A DNA stretch of 64,000 nucleotides, from assembly GCA_022360015.1 (NCBI GenBank), contig JAKSDQ010000062.1, forward strand, positions 1 through 64,000, in the 5' to 3' direction. Position 1 is the stretch's first letter. Every line of letters begins with the position of its first letter. The DNA comes from Cytophagales bacterium. Its GTDB lineage: Bacteria > Bacteroidota > Bacteroidia > Cytophagales > Cyclobacteriaceae. The notes below the pieces were generated by a model that saw only the letters and a list, made by a program, of their open reading frames with translations, ran no database searches and was not told the DNA's origin. Below, in pieces: positions 44,193-54,144 of the stretch. Position numbers and translations under genes: made by a program.

Positions 44193-44735
44193 ATGATCAT
44201 GAAAATCAGAACTACTGAGGCAATTATATTCGGATTTGTGTCAATGCTTTTTGCTTCCTGCGGATCTGTCAAGGTTGTGAGTTATCAGACTCCTGATACT
44301 GATTTTTCGGCATACAGCTCCTATAGCATTCTTTCCAATGAATATTTTTCTGCAAACAATATACAGGAAAGAGATAAGCTGGAAAGCGCCATTATCAATG
44401 AAATGGATAACCGTGGTTTTATGTTCGCTGAAAAGCCAGACCTGATAATTGGTTATCAAATTGTATTAGGCGCTGAAACAAGGGTAAGAAATGATCAGCA
44501 ATTTTTCCCTTTTTTCGGAAGTTTCTATCGCTTTAATACAATTGATGTTGACCGGTACAATGAAGGAATTTTAATGGTTGAGGTGCGTCAGAAGAAAAAA
44601 GTGCTTTGGCAGGGAAGCCTGGATTTGAGATACAACAGCAGAAGCAAAACAAAAAAGGACATCCATGAATTAATCGCCCTGATCTTCCGGGAGTTTCCCT
44701 CACCTGTGGACAGTACTGAAAACCTCGACAACTAA
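44193..44735 (+). CDS. DUF4136 lipoprotein
   Basis: A 180-residue lipoprotein with lipobox SMLFASC near residue 23. The DUF4136 core follows (YQTPDTDFSAYSSYSIL, then a stretch with AIINEMDNRGFMFAEKPDLIIGY, and GILMVEVRQKKKVLWQGS). These are periplasmic or outer-membrane-anchored proteins of unknown function, common in Bacteroidota and Proteobacteria. A second ATG at 44199 is also possible. It lies 16 bases after the SDR gene and is convergent with pheA. Confidence 0.87.
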   Translation: MIMKIRTTEAIIFGFVSMLFASCGSVKVVSYQTPDTDFSAYSSYSILSNEYFSANNIQERDKLESAIINEMDNRGFMFAEKPDLIIGYQIVLGAETRVRNDQQFFPFFGSFYRFNTIDVDRYNEGILMVEVRQKKKVLWQGSLDLRYNSRSKTKKDIHELIALIFREFPSPVDSTENLDN

Positions 44736-44796
44736 CGGGCATAAGTGTTCCTTGACTGTTGCACAACATTATATATACTACAAATAGTGCAGGGCT

Positions 44797-45870
44797 CTAG
44801 CAAAGCTTGACATAACTGCCCAGCAAACTAATTTCCTTTTTATGCTTGGTCAGTACTTTTTTAACGTGCTCATCCTGAAAATGACCATCCAGGTCAATGA
44901 AAAACCAATATTTAAAGTTTTTCCCGATTTTTGCCGGGTGGCTTTCAATTTTGGTTAAGTTAATATTGGCATTATGAAAATCCTGAAGGAAAGAGGCGAG
45001 GCTGCCGGGCTTATCGGAGTCCGACGGTTTGGCCAATAGTGTGGTTTTGTCATTGCCGCTAGGATGGTTTTCAAAGTTTTTACCCATTATAATAAAGCGT
45101 GTGTAATTGTCTTTGGAATCTTCGATGTTGTCAAACAAAATGGGTAATTGTGACTCCCTGGCGGCAATATGGGAACAGATTGCCGCACTTTCATCATCCT
45201 TGAGTGCAATTTTGACAGCCTTCGATGTTGAGTTTACCGGTATTAGCTCTACCTTTTGCTGACCAAATGAGTCCTGCACAAATTTCCTGCATTGCCGGAA
45301 GGCGATATCTTTGGAATATATTTTTTTGATGGAAGTGAGCTTTTCAGCGAAAGAGGCGAAACTGAAGTGGATAGGCATGGGAATTTCAGCCACAATTTTA
45401 AGATCAAATTTTGCCAGGTAACTAACAGTTTCACTGACCACCCCTTCCTGATTGTTTTCAATAGGCACTACACCGAAGCTAGCCCTGTCAGTCGATACGG
45501 CTTCGAATACAGACCGTATGCTCGCCAATGAAAAGTATTCACTTGCGGCACCAAATCTGCTTTCGGCAGCCTGGTGCGTAAAACTGCCCTCTGGCCCAAG
45601 GTAAGCAACTTTTTCAGGCAGTTCAAAGTTTCTGCTTACCGAAAAAATTTCCAGGAAAATCGCATCGATGGCTTTCTGATTTAACGGGCCCTTATTGAAC
45701 TTTTCGAGCCGATCCAGGATGGATTTCTCTCTTTCGGGCCTGTAAATTTTACTGTTAGCCTTGTTTTTCAGGACTCCCACTTCCTTAACATAACTCATCC
45801 TTTGATTAAGCAATGCCAGCAATTGATTGTCAATTTGGTCTATTTTTCGTCTTAATTCTTCTAAGCTCAA
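44797..45870 (-). CDS. pheA: Chorismate mutase / prephenate dehydratase (P-protein)
   Basis: A bifunctional enzyme of phenylalanine synthesis with 357 residues. Residues 1-~85 are an AroQ chorismate mutase (LRRKIDQIDNQLLALLNQRM). Residues ~90-265 are prephenate dehydratase with YLGPEGSFTHQAA and the catalytic TRFIIMG motif. Residues ~280-357 are an ACT domain with ESHPAK in place of the more common ESRP, implying feedback by phenylalanine. The start codon is TTG at 45870 (MSLEELRRKID), which keeps the complete mutase helix. Confidence 0.94.
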   Translation of the reverse strand: MSLEELRRKIDQIDNQLLALLNQRMSYVKEVGVLKNKANSKIYRPEREKSILDRLEKFNKGPLNQKAIDAIFLEIFSVSRNFELPEKVAYLGPEGSFTHQAAESRFGAASEYFSLASIRSVFEAVSTDRASFGVVPIENNQEGVVSETVSYLAKFDLKIVAEIPMPIHFSFASFAEKLTSIKKIYSKDIAFRQCRKFVQDSFGQQKVELIPVNSTSKAVKIALKDDESAAICSHIAARESQLPILFDNIEDSKDNYTRFIIMGKNFENHPSGNDKTTLLAKPSDSDKPGSLASFLQDFHNANINLTKIESHPAKIGKNFKYWFFIDLDGHFQDEHVKKVLTKHKKEISLLGSYVKLC

Positions 45871-45986
45871 AATGTAATTTATTGATAAAACCGCTTGATT
45901 TAGTACGAGGATTTCATTTTTTATAGGCCCGAAATAAAAAATTTCTCCAAATTAAACTAATTTTTTGAGATATATGAATTGAAAAA

Positions 45987-46018
45987 TAAAAAAAGCTTTC
46001 TCATTGTAAAAGGCTTTT
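45987..46018 (-). terminator. Intrinsic terminator after the universal stress protein gene
   Basis: On the minus strand AAAAGCCTTTT-ACAATGAG-AAAGCTTTTTTT forms a hairpin with one bulge and ends in seven T. It begins about 24 bases past the stop at 46042. Confidence 0.6.
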
Positions 46019-46041
46019 GTTCATAAAAAGATATTTTACTT

Positions 46042-46890
46042 TCAATCAATATGAACTGACAATACCGGAACTTTCGCCTGTCTTACCAAATCCTCGGAAA
46101 TACTTCCTTTGAAAAAATGGGCCAGGCCTTTACGGCCGTGAGTAAAAGTGACGATCATATCTGCCTTCATTTCACTAGCAAATCTTTGGATACCCATTTT
46201 CAGCTTGTTATGACGGATAACATTACTGGTATAGTTTTCCAACTGATGTTTTTTAGCAAACTGGCTTATCTTTTCATCAGTTTCCTTCACAGAAATACTA
46301 TTCGATCTGGAGATATGTAAAAGGTGAATTTGAGGCTTTAATTCATTGAAGAGTCCGAGGAGATGGGACATACATTCCGAAGCGTTGGTTTTAAGATCGG
46401 TAGCTATGACCACATTTTCCATCTTAAATTTGTCTATTTGATTTCTGATAGCCAGTACCGGCCTGTTGGCTTCCCTCATCACTTGTTCCGTATGATTGCC
46501 TATGAAATACTCCTCAAAGGTATTTTCACCGCTGGTTCCCATTACCACCAGGTCAATTTTGTGCTTTTTCATAAAACCCAGCACGCCATCTCCCACCTTG
46601 TCGATGGCAATGGTTGGACATATATCAACGTTACCTCTTGCGTATCTTGCGGCAAAAGCAGCTAACTTTTTTTCATTTACTGCGTGCAGTTCGTAAATGT
46701 AGCGGTCTTCTTCAGTAATGGTATATTCAAAATCCAGTGATCCCGAAGCACTAAAGCCCGCATCTACCAGGGGTTCTATAACATTCAGTAAATAAATTTC
46801 AGCGTTAGATTTTTCAGCTATATCCAGTGCCACATTCAGCGCGTTTGCAGCGATATTTGAAAAATCGGTTGGGACCAATATTCTATTCAT
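46042..46890 (-). CDS. Tandem UspA universal stress protein
   Basis: Two UspA domains in about 282 residues. The first begins RILVPTDFSNIAANAL and carries the ATP-type motif VMGTSGENTFEEYFIGNHTE. The second begins NVVIATDLKTNASEC and ends FTHGRKGLAHFFKGS. Such proteins bind ATP or AMP and respond to stress, and here the partner is unknown. I choose the ATG at 46890 (MNRILVPTDFS) because the track start at 46911 is a TTG with an atypical leader. It appears monocistronic, with a terminator downstream. Confidence 0.92.
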   Translation of the reverse strand: MNRILVPTDFSNIAANALNVALDIAEKSNAEIYLLNVIEPLVDAGFSASGSLDFEYTITEEDRYIYELHAVNEKKLAAFAARYARGNVDICPTIAIDKVGDGVLGFMKKHKIDLVVMGTSGENTFEEYFIGNHTEQVMREANRPVLAIRNQIDKFKMENVVIATDLKTNASECMSHLLGLFNELKPQIHLLHISRSNSISVKETDEKISQFAKKHQLENYTSNVIRHNKLKMGIQRFASEMKADMIVTFTHGRKGLAHFFKGSISEDLVRQAKVPVLSVHID

Positions 46891-46934
46891 AATAACAGTT
46901 TTTATGCTCAAACATTTGTAAAATATAATTATTT

Positions 46935-47672
46935 CTAAATAACGGTTTCGTTGTCATTTTCGTCTCTTTTAACTTTCCCAAGCCCAGACACATTTTTATT
47001 GACACTTTTAGGGTTACCCCGGTACTTTATACCACCAATGCCACTGACCCTGGCATCAAGTTTTTCTTTTACATATACCTTTGCCGCTCCAACGCCACTG
47101 AGGTTTACGGAACACGCGTCGCTTTTCAGTTCATAGGCATCCAGGCTCCCGGCACCACTTAATTCAAGGAACTGCTCATCAGTCTCACCCGATAACCTGA
47201 CCATGCCTGCGCCAGACAGATTTAAGTCAAGCATTTGGGTTTCGACATCCATTTCTATCAAACCAGCCCCTGACATAGCTATTTTCAGATCTTCTGTCGT
47301 CACGGTGCCATTTGTTTTGATCACAGAGGCACCACTTGAAGATATGGCTTTCAACGCTTTGTAGGTTATAGCTATTTTTATGCCAAAATCACTTTTTAGT
47401 GATTCTTCACTCGCTATGATCAATTTGTTGCCCCGTACAAAGACTTCGATAAAATCAAACAGGTTTTCATCCGTTTCGATGGTTACTCCTTCCTTCGTGC
47501 CGGGTTGCAGCGTGACTTCATAAAAACCGCGGACGTCAACTTTTTCAAAACCGGAAACCTCGATTGTTTGGAGGATAATATCACCATTCCCTCTTTCAAA
47601 GCGAAGGTGGCCACAGGATGTGAGCAGGGCTGCCCCCATGCTGATCAATACGAATGAACAGGTTTTTAACAT
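46935..47672 (-). CDS. Head-GIN-domain (DUF2807) lipoprotein
   Basis: A lipoprotein signal (ALLTSC, Cys20) is followed by the DUF2807 auto-adhesin-like fold (~40-220) built from repeated strands with SSGAS, MSGAGLIEMD, LSGAGMVRL, LSGAGSLDA and LSGVGAAKVY. The repeats predict a right-handed beta-helix at the cell surface or periplasm. Members are thought to act in adhesion or polysaccharide binding, but evidence is weak. It lies 44 bases from the usp start on the same strand. The fold call is strong, the function is not. Confidence 0.9.
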   Translation of the reverse strand: MLKTCSFVLISMGAALLTSCGHLRFERGNGDIILQTIEVSGFEKVDVRGFYEVTLQPGTKEGVTIETDENLFDFIEVFVRGNKLIIASEESLKSDFGIKIAITYKALKAISSSGASVIKTNGTVTTEDLKIAMSGAGLIEMDVETQMLDLNLSGAGMVRLSGETDEQFLELSGAGSLDAYELKSDACSVNLSGVGAAKVYVKEKLDARVSGIGGIKYRGNPKSVNKNVSGLGKVKRDENDNETVI

Positions 47673-47805
47673 AGGTATTAGAAGTTAGTTTTTTTAATAT
47701 AAGATTAAATTGTCTAATTTTCAAGTTTTTCAACAAATGCCTGGTTTTTTGGCATACCGGAGGAAATAATCTCTGATTATCGAGATAAAAATAATCATAA
47801 ATAAA

Positions 47806-47836
47806 TTTCATGTTCTGGGTGGTTCATGTATTTTTG
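47806..47836 (+). promoter_or_regulatory. Candidate promoter for glyA-tatC-rpiB
   Basis: TTTC (47806-47809, three of four matches to TTTG), a 19-base spacer and TATTTTTG (47829-47836). The start codon of glyA follows after 31 bases. Confidence 0.5.
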
Positions 47837-47867
47837 CCACAAAAATTATTGGTCATAAATCATTAAC

Positions 47868-49139
47868 ATGCGCAGGGATACTATTTTATTTGACTTGATC
47901 GACAAGGAAAAAAGAAGACAGGAATCCGGCATAGAATTAATTGCCTCGGAGAATTTTGTGTCAGATCAGGTGCTTGAAGCAATGGGAACCGTGTTAACGA
48001 ATAAATATGCGGAGGGCCTGCCCGGCAAGCGTTACTATGGAGGGTGTGAGGTGGTTGATGAAGTAGAACAAATCGCCATTGACCGGGTTAAGGAATTGTT
48101 CGGGGCAAGTTGGGCGAATGTACAACCCCATTCAGGCGCCCAGGCCAACGCAGCGGTTATGCTGGCCGTGCTTAACCCCGGTGACAAGATTCTTGGATTT
48201 GATCTTTCCCATGGAGGACATTTAACGCATGGCTCAACGGTCAATTTTTCCGGTAAATTGTACAGTCCTTCTTTCTATGGCGTGGGAAAAGAAAGTGGTG
48301 TGATAAACTGGGATGAGGTGGAAGAAATTGCCAAAAGAGAAAAACCCAGGCTCATTATATGCGGAGCATCAGCCTATAGCCGGGATTGGGACTATAAAAG
48401 GTTGAGATCGGTCAGCGATGAAATAGGTGCCTTGCTGTTGGCAGATATTTCACATCCGGCGGGGTTAATTGCCAGGGGTTTGTTAAGCGACCCTCTGGAA
48501 CATTGCCACATAGTTACCACCACCACGCATAAAACATTAAGAGGCCCCAGAGGAGGGCTCATATTGATGGGGGAGGATTTTGAAAACCCCTTTGGCATCA
48601 AAACGCCCAAAGGAAAGGTCAGGATGATGTCCTCCTTACTGGATTCGGGTGTTTTTCCCGGGACTCAGGGAGGTCCCCTTGAACATGTAATTGCCTCCAA
48701 GGCAGTAGCATTTGGCGAAGCATTGAGTGACGCATATATGGAATACATCATCCAGGTACAGAAAAATGCTAAAGCCATGGCGAGGTGCTTTGTTGACAAG
48801 GGCTACGATCTGATTTCCGGTGGTACTGACAACCACCTGATGCTGATTGACCTGCGTTCCAAGGGAATTACCGGCAAAGATGCTGAAAATTCCCTCGTAA
48901 AAGCAGACATTACCATTAACAAAAATATGGTGCCATTTGATGACAAGTCGCCGTTTGTTACCTCGGGTATGCGGGTTGGCACGGCAGCGATTACCACGAG
49001 GGGACTGGTTGAAAATGATATGGCCAAGATCGTAGAACTGATTGACCGTGTTATTGAAAACCATGAGGATGAAAGAGCGATCGGGGAGGTAAAAAAGGAG
49101 GTGAACACATGGATGAGCAGTTATCCGTTATTTAAATAA
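47868..49139 (+). CDS. glyA: Serine hydroxymethyltransferase
   Basis: A PLP enzyme that interconverts serine and glycine while charging tetrahydrofolate. [18 protein letters not shown] and [19 protein letters not shown] are N-terminal signatures. [14 protein letters not shown] contains the PLP lysine. The 423-residue length is usual. It heads a tight plus-strand group with tatC (16-base gap) and rpiB (11-base gap). The group mixes pathways, so the linkage is probably transcriptional convenience. Confidence 0.97.
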   Translation: MRRDTILFDLIDKEKRRQESGIELIASENFVSDQVLEAMGTVLTNKYAEGLPGKRYYGGCEVVDEVEQIAIDRVKELFGASWANVQPHSGAQANAAVMLAVLNPGDKILGFDLSHGGHLTHGSTVNFSGKLYSPSFYGVGKESGVINWDEVEEIAKREKPRLIICGASAYSRDWDYKRLRSVSDEIGALLLADISHPAGLIARGLLSDPLEHCHIVTTTTHKTLRGPRGGLILMGEDFENPFGIKTPKGKVRMMSSLLDSGVFPGTQGGPLEHVIASKAVAFGEALSDAYMEYIIQVQKNAKAMARCFVDKGYDLISGGTDNHLMLIDLRSKGITGKDAENSLVKADITINKNMVPFDDKSPFVTSGMRVGTAAITTRGLVENDMAKIVELIDRVIENHEDERAIGEVKKEVNTWMSSYPLFK

Positions 49140-49155
49140 TTTTTGACCATTTAAG

Positions 49156-49965
49156 GTGTCAACAGGAAAAGAAATGTCTTTTTTAGACCACCTGGAAGAG
49201 CTCAGGTGGCATATAGTGAGATCAGTGATTGCAGTGTTTGTATTTGCTGTTACCGCTTTTTTGCTAAAAGATTTTGTCTGGGGCACACTTATACTAGGGC
49301 CTACCAAACCCGATTTTTTAACTTTCCGGGTCTTATGTAAAATAGGAGAGATCACCGGGTCGAATGTTTTGTGTATTGAGGAACTGGATTTTGTTATCCA
49401 AAGCAGGAAAGTTACAGGGCAATTTACCATGCACCTGACCTCTTCCTTCGTTATCGGGATCATTTGCGCTTTTCCTTACACTTTCTGGGAGTTCTGGCGT
49501 TTTATCAGCCCGGGACTTTATGAGCAGGAAAGAAAGGTAAGCCGGGGGGCGGTCTTTTTTGTAAGCGTTTTGTTCATGAGTGGAGTATTGTTTGGATATT
49601 ACGTAATTACACCGCTTTCATTCAACTTTATGGTCAATTACAAAGTGTCTGACGCGATATCCAATGAATTTGATATTACCTATTTCGTTACTTTTATTAC
49701 TACCCTGGTACTGGCATGCGGCATCCTTTTCCAGATTCCGGTAGTCACACTTTTTCTTTCCAAAGCGGGCATTGTCACCCCGGAATTTTTGAAGAAATAC
49801 AGAAGGCATGCCATAGTGATCATATTATTCGTCGCGGCTCTCCTCACTCCTCCCGATATAATCAGTCAGATTTTGATTGCCATTCCCTTGACAATTTTGT
49901 ATGAATTTAGTATCTCTATATCAGCAAGGGTTGAAAAAAAGAGATTAAAGGAATTAGAATCATAA
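49156..49965 (+). CDS. tatC: Twin-arginine translocase subunit TatC
   Basis: An inner-membrane protein with six predicted helices. MSFLDHLEELRWHIVRS is the conserved N-terminal cytosolic motif, YTFWEFWRFISPGLYEQER the first-loop signature, and AALLTPPDIISQ precedes the last helices. TatC recognises twin-arginine signals, and two likely substrates are encoded at 2.5-4.8 kb. The start is GTG at 49156 or ATG at 49174. The extra residues with KEM before SFLDHLEELR are often seen, so I keep GTG. No tatA is nearby. Confidence 0.95.
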   Translation: MSTGKEMSFLDHLEELRWHIVRSVIAVFVFAVTAFLLKDFVWGTLILGPTKPDFLTFRVLCKIGEITGSNVLCIEELDFVIQSRKVTGQFTMHLTSSFVIGIICAFPYTFWEFWRFISPGLYEQERKVSRGAVFFVSVLFMSGVLFGYYVITPLSFNFMVNYKVSDAISNEFDITYFVTFITTLVLACGILFQIPVVTLFLSKAGIVTPEFLKKYRRHAIVIILFVAALLTPPDIISQILIAIPLTILYEFSISISARVEKKRLKELES

Positions 49966-49976
49966 ACAGGAAAAAA

Positions 49977-50414
49977 ATGAGTACGAAAATTGCCATTGGA
50001 GGAGACCATGCAGGTTATGAATATAAGCAACGCCTGGTAGAGAAACTAGAAAAAGAAGGCGTCAGTGTAAAGGATTTCGGACCCTTTAGTCCCGACTCGG
50101 TAGATTATCCTGATTTTGTACACCCGGTTGCCATGGCGGTCGAGAGCGGCCAGTCCGAATTTGGCCTGTTGATATGCGGCAGTGGCAATGGTGTGGCTAT
50201 CACTGCCAATAAACATCAGGGCATCAGAGCCGCAGTATGTTGGAAAGAAGAACTTGCCGCCCTGGCCAGGCAACATAATGATGCCAATGTGTTGTGCCTT
50301 CCGGCAAGATTCATTGAATTTTCACTGGCTGAGAAAATTGTAGACACGTTTTTTTCGTCTGACTTTGAAGGCGGCAGACACGCCAGAAGGGTCGCCAAAA
50401 TCGCCTGTTTATAA
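49977..50414 (+). CDS. rpiB: Ribose-5-phosphate isomerase B
   Basis: A 145-residue RpiB/LacAB-type isomerase that interconverts ribose 5-phosphate and ribulose 5-phosphate in the pentose phosphate pathway. GGDHAGYEYK is the N-terminal substrate loop, YPDFVHPVA follows, and LICGSGNGVAITANK carries the catalytic Cys. It is the last gene of the glyA-tatC-rpiB group. Copy B of the interspersed repeat begins about 95 bases after its stop. Confidence 0.95.
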   Translation: MSTKIAIGGDHAGYEYKQRLVEKLEKEGVSVKDFGPFSPDSVDYPDFVHPVAMAVESGQSEFGLLICGSGNGVAITANKHQGIRAAVCWKEELAALARQHNDANVLCLPARFIEFSLAEKIVDTFFSSDFEGGRHARRVAKIACL

Positions 50415-50510
50415 TCTTCTGAATGTGGAGGCGCGATCCTTCGAACCTGCGAATGGTAGGTATCTCCTGCAATTGTCTCTGGTAACACCCGAGTATCTTC
50501 GTGCCTGGAT

Positions 50511-50640
50511 GTCTTTGTGGTTCGCCATTTTTCTACCACGGAGGCACCAAGACACAAAGAGAAACAGCCGTTTTGCCTGTAAATAAAATAAAAATACGGG
50601 TACATGCTTAAGTGGCAAAACACCCACGGACACTTGCGCC
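50511..50640. repeat. Interspersed CACCAAGACACAAAG repeat, copy B
   Basis: CTTTGTGGTTCGCCATTTTT, CCACGGAGGCACCAAGACAC and AACACCCACG occur in the same order and spacing as in copy A at 27587-27710, with scattered changes. It lies between rpiB and a converging membrane-protein gene. The long 34-base inverted arm seen in copy A is only partly kept here. Confidence 0.85.
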
Positions 50641-50708
50641 GGTCACTTCATTTGCTTTTGAAATAAAATTTTTTGATTACCGGGACTTGAAATACGGTGA
50701 TCCGAAAG

Positions 50709-52130
50709 TTATGGCTTTACGACCGGCCGTTTGACATAAACCTTCCCGTTTTCCCGCGACTGGTAGGCCTTTTTTATGGTAGGCATTTTATTCATGACCT
50801 CGACCATCACCCCTTTTTCATCGATAATAACCTCGGGTAGCTCCCTTTGAAAATTTTTGTAGATAGCGGTAAGGTTATCAAAATACTGCGAGTAATTTAA
50901 ATGCAATTTTGACAAATCCCAGTTAAAATAGGGAGTGGCCAGACTGGCACTTTGGTAAATGCTGTAGTCTTTCCCCAGGTATAGAATTTTTTTACCCCTG
51001 ACCAGGTCGTCCCACCGGGTAGTGCCCACCTCAAGGTCATCGTAACTAATGTATTTCATCACAAAACCTGTTTTTTGGTAGGTGCTGATATTGATGAAAA
51101 GCATTCCTCCTAAAAAGATAGCAAAAAGTACTTCAGCCTTCCATTTTGCGCGGATATTCAAAAAATAATGTGTCAGAAAAAAAGCTATGGGTGGAATTGT
51201 TATGATCAGTTGAAACGGGGCACGCTCTTTATTAAATAGCCAGGCCAGGGCTGCAAAGAATAAAATGATTAACATCAGCTTCTGTATTCTCTCCTGTTGG
51301 TTCGTAAAACGGATAGAACGTAATGTTTTTGTAATGGCCACCAATGCGAAACCAAAAGGAATTATGAGAATACACAAATAAAATACCGGCTCAAGATAGT
51401 TATGGCTGCTTACATTGAAAATGGAAAATACAAAATCAATGTAAAACTCTTTCATACCCCCTTGCAGATAATAGTATATCCATGTTATTATGATGGGTAA
51501 GCCATACCCGAAAGTAAGGAGTAAATATCGCCGGATACTGGTAGCAGTCAGGAAGGTGTAGGCGACATAGACAGCGATCAGCACCATAAATGAAGGATAG
51601 TAAAACAAATTGGCTACCCCCAGATACAAGCCTGTATAAAGAACAAGTTGGTCATTTCTGGTATCACTCAAATGTGTGATAATATTGTCGAGCGCCAGCA
51701 AAATAAAAGTCAAACCCATCAATACGGGTGAAAGGAGATAAAAGTCAAAGAAAAGGTTCATTAAAATCACATACAAAAACGCTGGCAGATAGGTGTTTTC
51801 ATTGTAGGCCCTGTGTTTAAGAAGCAGGTTATTAAAGATGATAGCCTGGAAAAACACCAGGAACAGTGATAAGATGTGATTGGTAAGAGGAGATCTGTCG
51901 AAAACACTGTCGATAAAACGGTAAACTGCCGCTGACAGTGGGGGGAAATTATCCCAGAGATCCACATATAGCACCGAGTCTCCGGATAATTTTTCACCCA
52001 TGACCATCCATTTTAGTTCCGAAATATGTTCGGGAAATTCACCTGAAAAAATTGTAAGCCTTACCAAAACCAAAAAAGCAAAAATCACAGCTAATCGGTA
52101 AGGATCATTTATTCTGAAATAGCTTAGCAA
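50709..52130 (-). CDS. Large polytopic membrane protein, glycosyltransferase-39-like layout
   Basis: A 473-residue protein with roughly ten to eleven hydrophobic segments spread over residues ~12-360 and a C-terminal soluble part of ~110 residues (starting about ISTYQKTGFVMKYISYDDL). An early extracytoplasmic loop has DSVLYVDLWDNFPPLSAAVY, where acidic residues after the first helix are reminiscent of GT-C fold glycosyltransferases. I cannot name the family, and DUF6427-like Bacteroidota proteins are another option. The start is TTG at 52130. It is alone on this strand. Confidence 0.65.
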   Translation of the reverse strand: MLSYFRINDPYRLAVIFAFLVLVRLTIFSGEFPEHISELKWMVMGEKLSGDSVLYVDLWDNFPPLSAAVYRFIDSVFDRSPLTNHILSLFLVFFQAIIFNNLLLKHRAYNENTYLPAFLYVILMNLFFDFYLLSPVLMGLTFILLALDNIITHLSDTRNDQLVLYTGLYLGVANLFYYPSFMVLIAVYVAYTFLTATSIRRYLLLTFGYGLPIIITWIYYYLQGGMKEFYIDFVFSIFNVSSHNYLEPVFYLCILIIPFGFALVAITKTLRSIRFTNQQERIQKLMLIILFFAALAWLFNKERAPFQLIITIPPIAFFLTHYFLNIRAKWKAEVLFAIFLGGMLFINISTYQKTGFVMKYISYDDLEVGTTRWDDLVRGKKILYLGKDYSIYQSASLATPYFNWDLSKLHLNYSQYFDNLTAIYKNFQRELPEVIIDEKGVMVEVMNKMPTIKKAYQSRENGKVYVKRPVVKP

Positions 52131-52319
52131 ACGAAGTTACATTTAAGTATTTTATCCTTTCCTGAATTTTTGTAAAAATAAGGTTCAATTTTTAATTCTC
52201 AAACGGCCATCTTAATTAAAGATAGGAATTAATTTAGGTAAAAACCGGGAGTTGATTTCCACTGTTTATTAAAATATACTAATATTGACGAAATTTACCG
52301 TTTGTTTATCTAATCATAT

Positions 52320-52709
52320 ATGGCGGACAGCAAAAGACAAAAGAAGTATTCCCGGCTGATACAGAAAGATTTAGGTGAAATTTTTCAGCGGGAGGGGAGA
52401 GGCCTTTTTGACAAAGCCTTTGTTACAATCACCGAGGTCGTCATGAGTCCTGACCTGAGCTTAGCCAAAGGTTATGTAAGTGCTTTGATGACGCCGGACA
52501 AAAGGCAACTGGTGGAGCACCTGAACAATCGCAAATATGAAATCAGGGGTTTTCTTGGTCATAAAATCGGAAAACATGTAAAGGCGATTCCGGAGTTACA
52601 CTTTTATTTGGATAATGCCCCGGATCACGCCGACAGGATAGACAAAGTGTTTAAAGAGCTTCAAATACCGGATGAAAAAACGGATGGTAGTGATGATGTT
52701 GAAACGTAA
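52320..52709 (+). CDS. rbfA: Ribosome-binding factor A
   Basis: RbfA is a KH-fold protein of 129 residues that helps mature the 30S subunit and the 16S rRNA 5' end. KYSRLIQKDLGEIFQREG and the region with VTITEVVMSPDLSLAKGYVS are the family signatures. KAIPELHFYLDNAPDHADRI is the closing part. A DD-VET-type acidic tail ends the protein. It is followed after 12 bases by an ABC permease gene, a pairing frequent in Bacteroidota. Confidence 0.95.
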   Translation: MADSKRQKKYSRLIQKDLGEIFQREGRGLFDKAFVTITEVVMSPDLSLAKGYVSALMTPDKRQLVEHLNNRKYEIRGFLGHKIGKHVKAIPELHFYLDNAPDHADRIDKVFKELQIPDEKTDGSDDVET

Positions 52710-52721
52710 AACATTTTAAGG

Positions 52722-53945
52722 TTGAATTTACCCTATTTTATTGCCAAGAGATATTTTCAGTCCAAGAAAAAACGAAATTTCATCAATGTAATTTCAAAAA
52801 TTTCCATGTTTGGCGTGGCAATCGGTACTATGGCTCTGGTCATAGCTTTGTCAGTCATGAACGGACTTAAGGAAAACATCAGGTCACTGTATGGTTCCTT
52901 TGATCCGGAGATTAAAATTTCCGCCAGTTCAGGTAAATCTTTTGAGATGACAGAAGCGTTACTTACTGCCATTAACAGCGTTGAAGGGGTTGAGTTAGTG
53001 ACCGAAGTGGTGGAAGATAATGCCCTCATTGAATATCAGGATGATCAGGTCATTGTAAAGATTAAAGGTGTAGGCGAAAATTTTCTTTCGGAAAAGCGTC
53101 TCAAAGATCAGATAATTGAGGGGGAGCTGAAACTGAGCGAAGGTAAAATAAGATATGCGATCATTGGAAGAGCTACCCAACTGGCTTTATCCATTCCACC
53201 TGAAAATGAGTTTAATCCATTAAAAGTTTACTACCCTAAAGCCCTCAAAATAGGTGCCGTAGATCCTGGCGACCTTTTCAAGCAAAAAAGCATTATGCCC
53301 GGAGCGGTGTTTGCAATTGAACAGCAATATACAGAAGAGTACGTCTTTGTTCCGCTTGATTTTGCCTTGGATTTATTTGGAATGAAAGATCAGCGCACTT
53401 CTTTGGAAATAAAAACCGGTGCACGGTATAATGTGAAAGGTGTTCAGAGAAGACTAAAATCTTTATTAGGAAGTGAATTTGAGGTATTGAACGGAGATGA
53501 GCAACATGCAAGTCTGTTGAGGGCCATTCGTATTGAAAAGTTATTTGTATTTCTGGTTTTTTCATTCATACTGGCCATTGCTTCTTTTAACACTTTTTTT
53601 GCATTGACCATGCTGGGGATTGAAAAGAAAAAGGATATGGCAATTCTCCATTCCCTGGGAGCATCGAGAAACTTGATCAAAAGAATCTTTCTCTCAGAAG
53701 GAGCGATCATCGCCTTTACCGGTGCTTTTTTTGGGTTGTTACTGGGCTTAACATTACTGTTTTTGCAGCAGGAATTCGGATTGGTTTCTATGGGCATGCA
53801 ATCTTCAATTCTGGAAGCATATCCTGTGAAAATGCAATTCACGGATTTTCTTTACACCGCAATCAGCATTATTATTATCACATTCCTCGCTTCGTACCGC
53901 CCGGCCCTTCAGTCCTCCAGAATAAAAATAGGAGAAAACTTATAA
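52722..53945 (+). CDS. LolC/E-like (FtsX-domain) ABC transporter permease
   Basis: A 407-residue permease. One membrane helix lies near the N-terminus (SMFGVAIGTMALVIALSVMNG). A MacB-type periplasmic domain spans ~50-260, and three C-terminal helices with the FtsX domain follow (MLGIEKKKDMAILHSLGAS is the coupling region). The closest role is lipoprotein release from the inner membrane or a related export. The ATPase partner is not adjacent. The start is TTG at 52722 (MNLPYFIAKRYF), the family's usual first residues. Confidence 0.9.
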   Translation: MNLPYFIAKRYFQSKKKRNFINVISKISMFGVAIGTMALVIALSVMNGLKENIRSLYGSFDPEIKISASSGKSFEMTEALLTAINSVEGVELVTEVVEDNALIEYQDDQVIVKIKGVGENFLSEKRLKDQIIEGELKLSEGKIRYAIIGRATQLALSIPPENEFNPLKVYYPKALKIGAVDPGDLFKQKSIMPGAVFAIEQQYTEEYVFVPLDFALDLFGMKDQRTSLEIKTGARYNVKGVQRRLKSLLGSEFEVLNGDEQHASLLRAIRIEKLFVFLVFSFILAIASFNTFFALTMLGIEKKKDMAILHSLGASRNLIKRIFLSEGAIIAFTGAFFGLLLGLTLLFLQQEFGLVSMGMQSSILEAYPVKMQFTDFLYTAISIIIITFLASYRPALQSSRIKIGENL

Positions 53946-54044
53946 TGTATTTTCAAATGTTCGTGTTCTTCGAATGTATTAAACCCTGCCCTTTTTTAAG
54001 CATATTGTAATTTTTGAGTGTTTTTTTAAAATTATCGTAACTTT

Positions 54045-54064
54045 TTTGCTAAACTTTTAGCAAA
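54045..54064. other. Short dyad between the permease and SNF2 genes
   Basis: TTTGCTAAA / TTTAGCAAA separated by two bases, about 80 bases before the SNF2 start. It may be an operator-like dyad or a weak terminator for the permease gene. No T tract follows. Confidence 0.35.
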
Positions 54065-54144
54065 GACTCTATGTTACATAATTTGTAATTTTTTATGACT
54101 TATAATATTTTTTTTTTATTTTGCGATTTAGTTGAAATTAAAAA

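Noticed and set aside
50216-50633. Minus-strand ORFs of 135 and 74 residues over the rpiB end and repeat B
   Set aside because: They overlap rpiB codons and the repeat, and the sequence is repeat-derived with no family resemblance.
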